NCBI RefSeq assembly: GCF_018728565.1
Contig: NZ_JACSOI010000001.1
Location: 1,116,001 to 1,180,000, forward strand
Direction: 5' to 3'
DNA: 64,000 nucleotides
From: Zobellia russellii
GTDB lineage: Bacteria > Bacteroidota > Bacteroidia > Flavobacteriales > Flavobacteriaceae
Each line of letters begins with the position of its first letter. Position 1 is the first letter of the stretch. The notes below the pieces were generated by a model. The model ran no database searches, was not told the origin of the DNA, and saw nothing but the letters and a program-made list of their open reading frames with translations. This document shows positions 53,336 through 60,838 of this stretch, piece by piece. A program made the position numbers and the translations under genes.

Positions 53336-53950
53336 CTATAAAAGGCCTGTTTCACAGTTACTTTTATTAGCTACGGTAATTATTTCAAACTTATTTGGAT
53401 GATAGTCCATTCCTATTCGTATTTCTTCAGTTTTCTCTTTCCCAATAAGTTTCTCAACTACGTATAGGCCCAAGTCTAATGAAGAAGCTACCGCTCCAGC
53501 AGTTATAGTATTATTGTCATCTACAATTCTTGCTTGAGCAACTCTCTTGCAGTACTTTTCTAATGATTTATATTCATTAAAGTTGGTCGTTGCCGTTTTG
53601 TTTTTCAAGAATCCTGCTGCCCCAATTAATAAGCTACCTGTGCAAATAGAAACTATAAAATCAACATTTTCTCCGGTTCTCAACCAATCAATGAACGCTA
53701 TATCGTATTGAAGTTTTCTTGTCCCATATCCACCGGGGACTACTATCATATCATAATCGGATAAATCAGGTTTGATTTTATCGACAATAATTTCTAGTCC
53801 AAAATTATCTTTTATCGATTTTTTAGTAGCACACAAATCCCAATGTAAATTCTCCATAAATCCTTTGGTTTTTATATTCTTAATAGGGTCATAAAATCCT
53901 ATTAAATCTAAAAGAGTTATTTCGTCAAATAATATATATGCAATCTTCAT
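53336..53950 (-). CDS. DJ-1/PfpI family protein
   Basis: A 204-residue single-domain class I glutamine-amidotransferase-like protein. The nucleophile elbow is SICTGSLLIGAAG with Cys103; other family marks are LFDEITLLDLIGFYDP, VVPGGYGTR and TTNFNEYKSLEKYC. Substrate and activity vary in this family (glyoxalase, chaperone, isonitrile hydratase, regulatory), and no helix-turn-helix is fused here. It stands in the accessory stretch before the tRNA fragment and has its own terminator. Confidence 0.85.
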   Translation of the reverse strand: MKIAYILFDEITLLDLIGFYDPIKNIKTKGFMENLHWDLCATKKSIKDNFGLEIIVDKIKPDLSDYDMIVVPGGYGTRKLQYDIAFIDWLRTGENVDFIVSICTGSLLIGAAGFLKNKTATTNFNEYKSLEKYCKRVAQARIVDDNNTITAGAVASSLDLGLYVVEKLIGKEKTEEIRIGMDYHPNKFEIITVANKSNCETGLL

Positions 53951-53983
53951 TTTGGAGCTTTACATTTTGTAGTAAGCAAGGAT

Positions 53984-54527
53984 TTACTTTTTATATATCA
54001 AAACTGTTATTCCACATTCATAGGCTTTAGCACTTTCCAATTTTAATTCAGTTTTATAATTAGCTTTTTTAAATATTGGCATTCCGTTCCCTAAAATCGA
54101 AGGATTTATAAAAAAATAATACTCGTCAATCAAATTTTCTCTTATTAATGAAGAAACGAATTCGCCACCTCCATAGGCAATTATGTCATTTCCTGTTGAA
54201 GACTTTAATTTTTCTATTTTTTCGACTAAATCTCCTTTTTCTAAAAGGGTATTTTCCCATTCAGTATTTTCGAGCGTTTTTGTAAAAACTATTTTTTAAG
54301 TTATTAATTTTTTCAGCACCTTCCAATTCTTTGTTGGATTTCCAATGTGGAATAAATCCTTCAGCAAGTTTTCGTCCTAATACAATAGTGTCGGTTGATT
54401 CAGTTATTTCTTTGACAAAGTTCTTTAATTCTTCGTCCCAATTCCAAATCATCCAGTCCATTTCTCCGTTTGGACCAGAAATGAAACCGTCAATTGAGAG
54501 TTGAATTTGAAGTTTTAATTTTCTCAC
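53984..54527 (-). pseudogene. RibD-like dihydrofolate reductase family protein, frameshifted
   Basis: The first 76 codons (MRKLKLQIQLSIDGFISGPN, DTIVLGRKLAEGF) match the N-terminal half of the DHFR/RibD_C family. The frame then breaks inside an A6 run at about 54294-54299, running into a stop after 88 codons. In the next frame the sequence continues exactly as a family C-terminal half: VFTKTLENTEWENTLL, then STGNDIIAYGGGEFVSSLI and KLESAKAYECGITVLIYKK, ending at 53984. One missing A accounts for it. Either a real inactivating mutation or a homopolymer error in the assembly. The intact protein would have about 180 residues. Confidence 0.82.
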
Positions 54528-54746
54528 GTTTCACTATTTTTTGTTAATGTTGGAATTTGTTTTCAGCTGCTTAGAACGGTGCGTATATGAAACGTAGTGT
54601 GCACAAAGACACGAAACTTTCTGATTATACGCGAGCCGAATTTTTATGTTTTGTTTTTATCTTTTTTATTTTTAAAGCCAAATTTAAAAATTTGGCGGTC
54701 TTCGTAAATACACACAAACCTCTCCTAAAGCCTTTATTAGCTATGT

Positions 54747-54768
54747 TTTATATACATTGTTATCAGTA
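54747..54768. repeat. Boundary repeat left of the small lipoprotein gene
   Basis: TTTATATACATTGTTATCAG-TA on the plus strand. Its near copy stands inverted at 55476-55496, on the other side of the gene at 54773-55441, so the gene is bracketed by inverted repeats about 20 bp long. Confidence 0.55.
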
Positions 54769-54772
54769 GTAT

Positions 54773-55441
54773 TTATGACACCCAGAGCATATTTCTATCC
54801 ACAATTTTCCATTTTCCATTTTCTTTAATACAGAATATTATTTCTCCTGAACCGCATAAACTACCACATAAAAAATCAAAGTAGAAAATAGCCCTATCAT
54901 TCCTTTGGTTTATTTTAAAATCCGAGAACCGAATTGATGCAACGTATCTGTATTCAAAACTATTCCAATATTCTTTTTTTTCTTTTTCTAGTTGTCCTAA
55001 ATCTTTAATGATATATCGTCCTTTTTCATATAATTTGTCCAATTCCAATTTCCCCCTTTCAAATTTAGTACTGTCTATCAATTGAATTAAAAGGTTATCA
55101 AAATCTTTTGAATGAAGAGAGTCTTTGTAATGCATTCTAGGGAATGACGAATCATCAGAATCCCAATCCTTAAATTCTCTTTTCGGATTAATATGATATG
55201 GCTCAATTCCTATTACCAAGTCCGCTTTTTCCAATTTAGGGTTGTCAAATGCCTCGTCAAACTTTTCTTTCCCAATTTGGTAGTTTAATGAATCTTGTTT
55301 GTTTTCTGCAAATTCTAACGGCATTGGTGGAATTGGAAGTTTTTCATAATAATATTCAGTTCCCACTAACTCAATAAAAATATCGTTTAGTAATTCCATT
55401 TCGGAAATAGTATTCTCCGATTTTGGCGAACAACCTGCCAA
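54773..55441 (-). CDS. Flavobacterial lipoprotein, signal peptide frame broken
   Basis: A 222-residue reading frame that opens with a TTG inside a lipobox (LAGCSPKSEN). The natural start is probably the ATG at 55473 (MKKLILIYSFF), but that frame reads WQVVRQNR at the lipobox; adding one base restores MKKLILIYSFF-LLAGCSPK. The homopolymer runs nearby (A6 and T4) make a one-base loss, or an assembly error, likely. The mature protein is hydrophilic, with a C-terminal part of the kind FYFDFLCGSLCGSGEIIFCI followed by KENGKWKI, as in small flavobacterial lipoproteins of unknown function. It is flanked by inverted boundary repeats. Confidence 0.65.
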   Translation of the reverse strand: MAGCSPKSENTISEMELLNDIFIELVGTEYYYEKLPIPPMPLEFAENKQDSLNYQIGKEKFDEAFDNPKLEKADLVIGIEPYHINPKREFKDWDSDDSSFPRMHYKDSLHSKDFDNLLIQLIDSTKFERGKLELDKLYEKGRYIIKDLGQLEKEKKEYWNSFEYRYVASIRFSDFKINQRNDRAIFYFDFLCGSLCGSGEIIFCIKENGKWKIVDRNMLWVS

Positions 55442-55475
55442 AAGAAAGAATAAATTAGAATTAGTTTTTTCATAT

Positions 55476-55514
55476 TACTGCTAACAATTGTATAAAGCAA
55501 CTAGTTGCTATACA
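55476..55514. repeat. Boundary repeat right of the lipoprotein gene, with cruciform-forming palindrome
   Basis: The first 21 bases (55476-55496) are the inverted near copy of the repeat at 54747-54768. Overlapping it, TGTATA-AA-GCAACT (55489-55502) pairs with AGTTGCTATACA (55503-55514) with only two bulged A, and no loop. A third related sequence, at 54567-54597 upstream of the DHFR-like pseudogene, shares CTGCT, A, AAC, GTATA, AAC and TAGT in the same order. Confidence 0.5.
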
Positions 55515-55671
55515 TCTCTTTTAACGTTAATTTACTCAAATCTTAGATACTGCCAATCTATGTAGGAAAATAAGAAATTATTACATATATAATATAGCCT
55601 TACAAACGCTTAATAGGTGGTGTATTTTTGTTTGCGGAGCGTAATAAAAAAGAAATACAAGACATAAAAAA

Positions 55672-55699
55672 AGGCTTCTGAGAAATCAGAAGCCTTTTT
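55672..55699. terminator. Strong terminator adjoining the tRNA fragment
   Basis: AGGCTTCTGA (55672-55681), loop GAAA, TCAGAAGCCT (55686-55695): a perfect 10-bp stem with A6 on the left and T5 on the right. It lies just downstream, in the minus-strand sense, of the tRNA 3' fragment and is probably that tRNA's own terminator. Confidence 0.85.
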
Positions 55700-55705
55700 G
55701 CTTAG

Positions 55706-55747
55706 TAGCGGGGACTGGACTCGAACCAGCGACCTTCGGGTTATGAG
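55706..55747 (-). other. 3' fragment of a CAT-anticodon (Met-type) tRNA, candidate attachment site
   Basis: On the minus strand the sequence begins at the anticodon loop CTCATAA (55741-55747, anticodon CAT), continues with the 3' anticodon strand CCCGA, the variable region, a complete T-arm (GCTGG, TTCGAGT, CCAGT) and the acceptor strand CCCCGCT with discriminator A (55706). The 5' half is missing: where the anticodon stem should continue there is unrelated AT-rich DNA. Tyrosine recombinases often integrate at this point and leave such a 3' copy. The chromosome would be to the left and the inserted element to the right. Confidence 0.75.
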
Positions 55748-56207
55748 TTTGAAAAAATGCCCGAATTTTAGCACTATTTTAGATATATACTTTAAAACCG
55801 TTTACCGGACTGTTTACTATATTAATATTAAATTTTCTTCAAGCCTAAAGTAAACAATCACGTCGTTTAAAACAATTGTTTCCTCGTCTAAAATTAGAAG
55901 GCGATTTTGATTCTATACATTTATTGGTTTATTATCTAGTTTTTGTATTCCTAATAATTTTGTTGAGTTCAATGCCAATAAAATATGATACAATTTTTAT
56001 TAAAAATGGGAATAACAGTGCCTCTATATGAAAATTGTCAAATAGTTTTTCAAATTTCATCAAGTAGATAGTTTCTGCAGACAGTTTTTGCTACATTAAA
56101 CTTAAAGCGTAATTTCAACACCATAATCTTCTAGTAGATTTTCTTCATTTGAATTATAGCGCTTTGGTGTTTTTATAAAGGAATTGAAAAATGTTGTTGG
56201 CAAATTA
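55748..56207. other. Non-coding stretch at the presumed element end
   Basis: About 460 bp of very AT-rich DNA between the tRNA fragment and the hybrid regulator gene. It has no convincing gene. GTTTAC/GTAAAC words occur three times within 55800-55860 (GTTTACC, GTTTACT, AGTAAACA), which could be integrase arm sites. No integrase is in the window. Confidence 0.4.
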
Positions 56208-59200
56208 ATGGTCAGGTTTATTCTATATACAAAGTACTCGCACAAGATCAAAACAGGTTTACCTACGGTTTTTTTATTCTTCACTTTGTTTACATATGGT
56301 CAAAATTCTGTTTATGAAGTAGGAACTTTAAATGATCAAAACGGCATTACGGATAATGTGGTGTCATCCATTTGCAAGGACAGTTTAGGTTTTATTTGGA
56401 TAGGTAAAATGGATGGCTTGTTTAGATATTCGGGATATGATGCAGAAGTCTATTCAGCATCATCTAGCGATAATAAAGGGCTAAGTAATCCATGGGTAAC
56501 AGATATTATAAGATATGGTCACGAATTGGTAATTGGAACCAAAAGAGGCGTTAATTTTTTGAACACGAGGACAGGTGTATTTCAACAGCTCTTTCCATCA
56601 AATACAAATAAAGAGTTAAGTAATGATATTACGTCATTATTAAAACTCTCCAGCAATAGGTTGTTGATTGGAACCGGAGGCGGGTTATTATTCACAGAAA
56701 AGGACAGTTTATTTCAAGCTAGAGAAATTCCTTTATTCATAAAGGGGAGAAAAATAGAAAAAATAAGAGTGACCGATATAGTCAACTCTTCCCAAGGGGT
56801 TATTGTGAACACCGAATATGGGATTTTTTCGCTTTTGGAAAATGAAAACCGAGCGGTTAAGTTAGTTTTGTCTTATGAAAATCAAGAGCTTACTGATATA
56901 TATTCTGTATATGTAACCAAGAGTAAGCATATTCTTTTATCTACTAAACGGGGTTTTTTCTTTATAGATATACAGGTACAATCAATTGACGGTAATCATG
57001 AAATTGTTGTAAGTCCTATTGCAGAATTATATAACAATTGGCCTCCAACGAATAGGGTAAATGTGGTTTTGGAAGACTCTAGAGGAACTGTTTGGTTGGG
57101 AACAGAGGGCAATGGTGTGTTCTCTTATGTTAAGCGAACTGCTCAATGGCAAAATTATCGGTTTGAGATTGGTCAAAAAAATGTTTTAAAAAACGATTTT
57201 ATTAGAACTCTTTGTGAAGATGAATCCGGTATGATATTGGTTGGAAGCGATGCTGGGGTAAACACGTTAGTTGCAGAAAGCAACAGATTCCAATTGATTG
57301 AAAACTTAACTTGTTCCAACAAAAAAGAAGATGTATCCAATGTGCATTCTATACTTAAAGATAAAAATGGCAGACTTTGGATAGGGACAAGAGGTAATGG
57401 ACTTTTTGTAAATGAAAATGAGTTTTCCATAAATGTTCATCCGGATGAAAATGGCCGGATGGGACAAATTCGATCCATTATTGAGGATACCAATGACAAT
57501 ATTTGGGTAGGAACGCAAGAAGGGGTTTATATTTTAGATGGAGACAATATGAAAACCTCAGATATTGAGGCATATTTCAATGAAGTGAAACCTTCTCTAC
57601 TTCACGAAGAAGAAGTATATCATATTTTGGAGGATAAAGTTGGTAATGTATGGATCAGTACTTCAAGCGGTCTTTATATATATACTGGCGAGCAAAATCT
57701 AAGAAAAATCACTAATACCAACATTGAGACTATCTTAGATAAGAGAATAGTATACTCAATGTTATTGGACAGTAATGAAAGGATATGGATGGGAACATTA
57801 AATGGGACCGTTGCTTTTTTGGACTTAAATGATTACGATAATCCATACTTGTTTTCCGAGTATATAGGTAAATCTTTAAATTTTCAAAGGATAACAGTAG
57901 CGTCAGATTACAAAGAATATTTTGAAAATTATGGGGTCTATTCTCTTACCGAAATTGTTGATGGTACCATTCTCGCCGGCACTAACTTTGGAGTTTGTAA
58001 AATTGATTTAGAAAAAAAGCAAATAGCCCCTCTTTTTTCTGCAAATAGAATCAATGCCCCATCTAACCTTGCCAATAGCTACGTTTATGGTTTGCTTTAT
58101 AATAGAACTCAAAACCATTTGTGGGCAAGTACTAATAATGGTTTGTTCTCATACGATTTTAATACTGGAGGAATTGAGAACTTTGGAATTAAAGATGGTT
58201 TACAATCATTAGAATTTAATGGTAATGCTATTCATAAAGATAGCGAGGGGAAACTCTATTTTGGAGGCGCCAATGGTTTAAATATTTACGACCCTTCTTC
58301 AAATTTTGAAAAAAGTAGTTTTAAGCCTAACATAGTTGTAACAAAAATATATGTAAACGGAAAATTGTTGGGTAACAATGTGGCCAATGACGTTTTAGAT
58401 AAAGAAGTTACCTATACTAGGTCACTAACGTTATCTTCAAAACAGAACACAGTAGGCTTTGAGTTTGCGTCTTTACATTTATTACATCCATTAAGTAATC
58501 ATTATAAATGCAAGTTGGTAGGGATAGATGATAATTGGATTGAACTCAAAAACAAGCGTTCAATCAATTATGGTAATTTGCCCAAAGGGATTTATAGCTT
58601 TCAACTTATGGCCACTAACAATGATGGGGTTTGGAACAAAGTTCCACTTACTATAGACCTAGAGATACTCCCGGCATGGTATAATACATGGTATATGATG
58701 TTATTTTGGGTGCTGCTAACTTTGACTATTATAGCTTCTTTCACTCGTATTTTGATAAAGAATCATAATAAGAACAACGCATTGAAAATTAAAGAAATAG
58801 AACAGGCAAATTTGCAAGATCTTTATGAATCTAAGCTAGTGTTTTTTACCAATTTGTCACACGAACTTAGAACACCTTTGTCTTTGATAATAGATCCTAT
58901 AAAAACCTTGATGTCACACAAGGAAATTTATAGTAAAAAACCCGAACTCTTTAATGTCTTGAACAACAATGTAGATCGGCTAAAAAGATTGATTGATCAA
59001 ATAATGGACTTTAGAAAGTATGAATATGGAAAACTGGAACTTAAGGTAGTTCACGGGGATATAGTTCAGACAATCGAATCTATTACGGCGTCTTTTGCTT
59101 TTCATTCCGTTCAACAAAAGATAAGGTTCAAGGTAAAATTGCCATCAAGTGAATTGCCAATGTATTATGATCAGGATAAAATTGAAAAGATAGTTTACAA

Positions 59201-60428
59201 TATTTTGTCCAATGCTTTTAAGGCAACTCCTGCAGAGGGAACGGTGAGAATTTCTTTAAGAAGTTTTAATCCTCAGAAAACAAAAAAGTTGAATAGGTAT
59301 AAGGTTATATGCGGAACTGATAAGTTGGAAGAATTGCAAAACCATATATACATTAAAGTAGTGGACAACGGTACAGGGATAAGAGAAAGTAACCTTGAGG
59401 AAATTTTTACTCGATTCTATCAGGATAATACTATAAATTCTGGAACAGGAATAGGACTTTATATGGTAAAGCAGCTGACCGAATTACACTCAGGTACAAT
59501 TTTAATTAAAAGTAAGCGGCATAAGGGAACTTCGTTCATTATTATTTTGCCTAAAAATGAGGATATTTACAGCACTTCTTTAGTTGGGAATCAACCAATA
59601 TCTAGTGAAGATAAGGAGTTAGAAAAGCCAAGTACATTAATTCTGAGGGACACAGAAAATACAATTGTTAACGATAAGAAGCATAGTGTCGCAATTGTTG
59701 AGGATAATGACGAGTTGCGAATGTATCTAAAAGATATTTTAGAGCAACATTACAATGTATTTACGGCTACCAATGGTATTGAAGGTTTTGAGCTGATTAA
59801 AGATGAGATACCGGATTTAGTTTTGAGCGATGTGGTTATGCCAGAAATGAGTGGGTTAGAACTTTGTAAACAGGTAAAGAACAATTTTGATACGAGTCAT
59901 ATTCCAATAATATTGCTCACCGCTAAAACTTTTGATTCTCAAAAAGTAAGCGGTTTACAATCTGGTGCGGATGTATATCTTACCAAACCGTTTAACCGAG
60001 ATATTGTTCTGGCTACTATAGCAAACCTGATTAAAGGCAGGGAAAAGCTAAGGTTGGTTTTTCAAAATGAAAAGATACTGGAGCCATCAAGAGTTACCGT
60101 TACCTCAGTAGATGAAACTCTTATGTTAAAGTTAAAACAGTATATAGAAGAGCATATTCAAGACCAGAATCTTACTTTAGAACGCATGGCAACTGAAATA
60201 GGGGTGAGTAGGGCTCAGCTTTTTAGAAAAATGAAAGCGCTCACCGGTTTAACACCTAATAATTTCATTAAGTCTATACGGTTAAAATTTGCGGTACAGC
60301 TATTGGAGGAAAACAAATTGCAAATTTCTGAAGTTGCATTTCTTTGTGGGTTTAAAGAACCCAGTTATTTTTCTAGATGTTTCAAGGAAACCTATGGGTG
60401 CAGCCCTAAGGAATATTTACAATCCTAA
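56208..60428 (+). CDS. Propeller-type hybrid two-component regulator (HTCS)
   Basis: A 1406-residue inner-membrane regulator from the ATG at 56208 (signal or anchor PTVFLFFTLFTYGQ). Residues about 35-690 are two 7-bladed propellers of Reg_prop repeats (ICKDSLGFIWIGKMDGLFRY, LEDSRGTVWLGTEGNGVFSY, LKDKNGRLWIGTRGNGLFVN, LEDKVGNVWISTSSGLYIYT), then a Y_Y_Y domain (about 725-815; CKLVGIDDNWIELKNKRSIN), a membrane helix (about 830-850), HisKA with LSHELRTP (His885), HATPase_c (NILSNAFKATP, NSGTGIGLYMVKQL), a receiver (Asp1208 in LSDVVMPE) and an AraC domain (about 1300-1406). Such HTCS sense oligosaccharides; its target is presumably the SusC gene downstream. Confidence 0.95.
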   Translation: MVRFILYTKYSHKIKTGLPTVFLFFTLFTYGQNSVYEVGTLNDQNGITDNVVSSICKDSLGFIWIGKMDGLFRYSGYDAEVYSASSSDNKGLSNPWVTDIIRYGHELVIGTKRGVNFLNTRTGVFQQLFPSNTNKELSNDITSLLKLSSNRLLIGTGGGLLFTEKDSLFQAREIPLFIKGRKIEKIRVTDIVNSSQGVIVNTEYGIFSLLENENRAVKLVLSYENQELTDIYSVYVTKSKHILLSTKRGFFFIDIQVQSIDGNHEIVVSPIAELYNNWPPTNRVNVVLEDSRGTVWLGTEGNGVFSYVKRTAQWQNYRFEIGQKNVLKNDFIRTLCEDESGMILVGSDAGVNTLVAESNRFQLIENLTCSNKKEDVSNVHSILKDKNGRLWIGTRGNGLFVNENEFSINVHPDENGRMGQIRSIIEDTNDNIWVGTQEGVYILDGDNMKTSDIEAYFNEVKPSLLHEEEVYHILEDKVGNVWISTSSGLYIYTGEQNLRKITNTNIETILDKRIVYSMLLDSNERIWMGTLNGTVAFLDLNDYDNPYLFSEYIGKSLNFQRITVASDYKEYFENYGVYSLTEIVDGTILAGTNFGVCKIDLEKKQIAPLFSANRINAPSNLANSYVYGLLYNRTQNHLWASTNNGLFSYDFNTGGIENFGIKDGLQSLEFNGNAIHKDSEGKLYFGGANGLNIYDPSSNFEKSSFKPNIVVTKIYVNGKLLGNNVANDVLDKEVTYTRSLTLSSKQNTVGFEFASLHLLHPLSNHYKCKLVGIDDNWIELKNKRSINYGNLPKGIYSFQLMATNNDGVWNKVPLTIDLEILPAWYNTWYMMLFWVLLTLTIIASFTRILIKNHNKNNALKIKEIEQANLQDLYESKLVFFTNLSHELRTPLSLIIDPIKTLMSHKEIYSKKPELFNVLNNNVDRLKRLIDQIMDFRKYEYGKLELKVVHGDIVQTIESITASFAFHSVQQKIRFKVKLPSSELPMYYDQDKIEKIVYNILSNAFKATPAEGTVRISLRSFNPQKTKKLNRYKVICGTDKLEELQNHIYIKVVDNGTGIRESNLEEIFTRFYQDNTINSGTGIGLYMVKQLTELHSGTILIKSKRHKGTSFIIILPKNEDIYSTSLVGNQPISSEDKELEKPSTLILRDTENTIVNDKKHSVAIVEDNDELRMYLKDILEQHYNVFTATNGIEGFELIKDEIPDLVLSDVVMPEMSGLELCKQVKNNFDTSHIPIILLTAKTFDSQKVSGLQSGADVYLTKPFNRDIVLATIANLIKGREKLRLVFQNEKILEPSRVTVTSVDETLMLKLKQYIEEHIQDQNLTLERMATEIGVSRAQLFRKMKALTGLTPNNFIKSIRLKFAVQLLEENKLQISEVAFLCGFKEPSYFSRCFKETYGCSPKEYLQS

Positions 60429-60838
60429 TAAAGAAGTAAAGATTACTATTGTCTCTTGTTCTTAAAGTTATTAGGTCACCTTTTTACTTAGGGTATTCTA
60501 CTCTAATATCAAACCTAGTTTTGGTAATAGGCTTACAAACAGTTTATTGTTTCTTTCTTCAAATCAATTTAGTTTTTATTCTCAATTCGGGTATATAGAA
60601 ACGGTTAGTCTACATCAATTCCTTCTTCTTTTTTACTGTTTTAACGAAATGATTGTGTAAATGCCTTGTAGTAAGGCTATTTGATACGATTTTATCAGTA
60701 TTTGATACTTGTTTATCAGTGCGAAAGACTTCTTCATTCTAATTTCAGATCGTCTAAAAGCTCAATCAATAAATGAACATGGGAAACATTTATTAACGGG
60801 TTATAAATGACTAACAGATAACTTAAATAAGACCAAGT
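60429..60838 (+). other. Intergenic promoter region of the second HTCS-controlled locus
   Basis: About 410 bp between the HTCS gene and the SusC gene. It carries the tandem 21-bp repeat at 60678-60719, 120 bp before the SusC start. No open reading frame of note. Confidence 0.6.
60678..60719 (+). promoter_or_regulatory. Two adjacent 21-bp direct repeats, candidate HTCS operator
   Basis: Each unit reads TATTTGATAC, three variable bases (GAT or TTG), TTTATCAG. The two units abut exactly (60678-60698, 60699-60719) and differ only in the three central bases. The 21-bp period is two helical turns, so both units face the same side of the DNA, as expected for a dimer of AraC-type domains. TGATA and TATCA within each unit are also inverted copies. 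Confidence 0.65.

Noticed and set aside
54587-54769. A 60-codon plus-strand ORF between the DHFR-like pseudogene and the lipoprotein gene
   Set aside because: It lies across the boundary repeats and encodes a low-complexity Phe/Lys-rich peptide, so probably chance.
54747-55514. Classical integron attC sites around the lipoprotein gene
   Set aside because: The boundary hairpins resemble attC in shape, but the RYYYAAC and GTTRRRY core sites do not fit and there is no integron integrase in the window. Kept only as cassette-like repeats.
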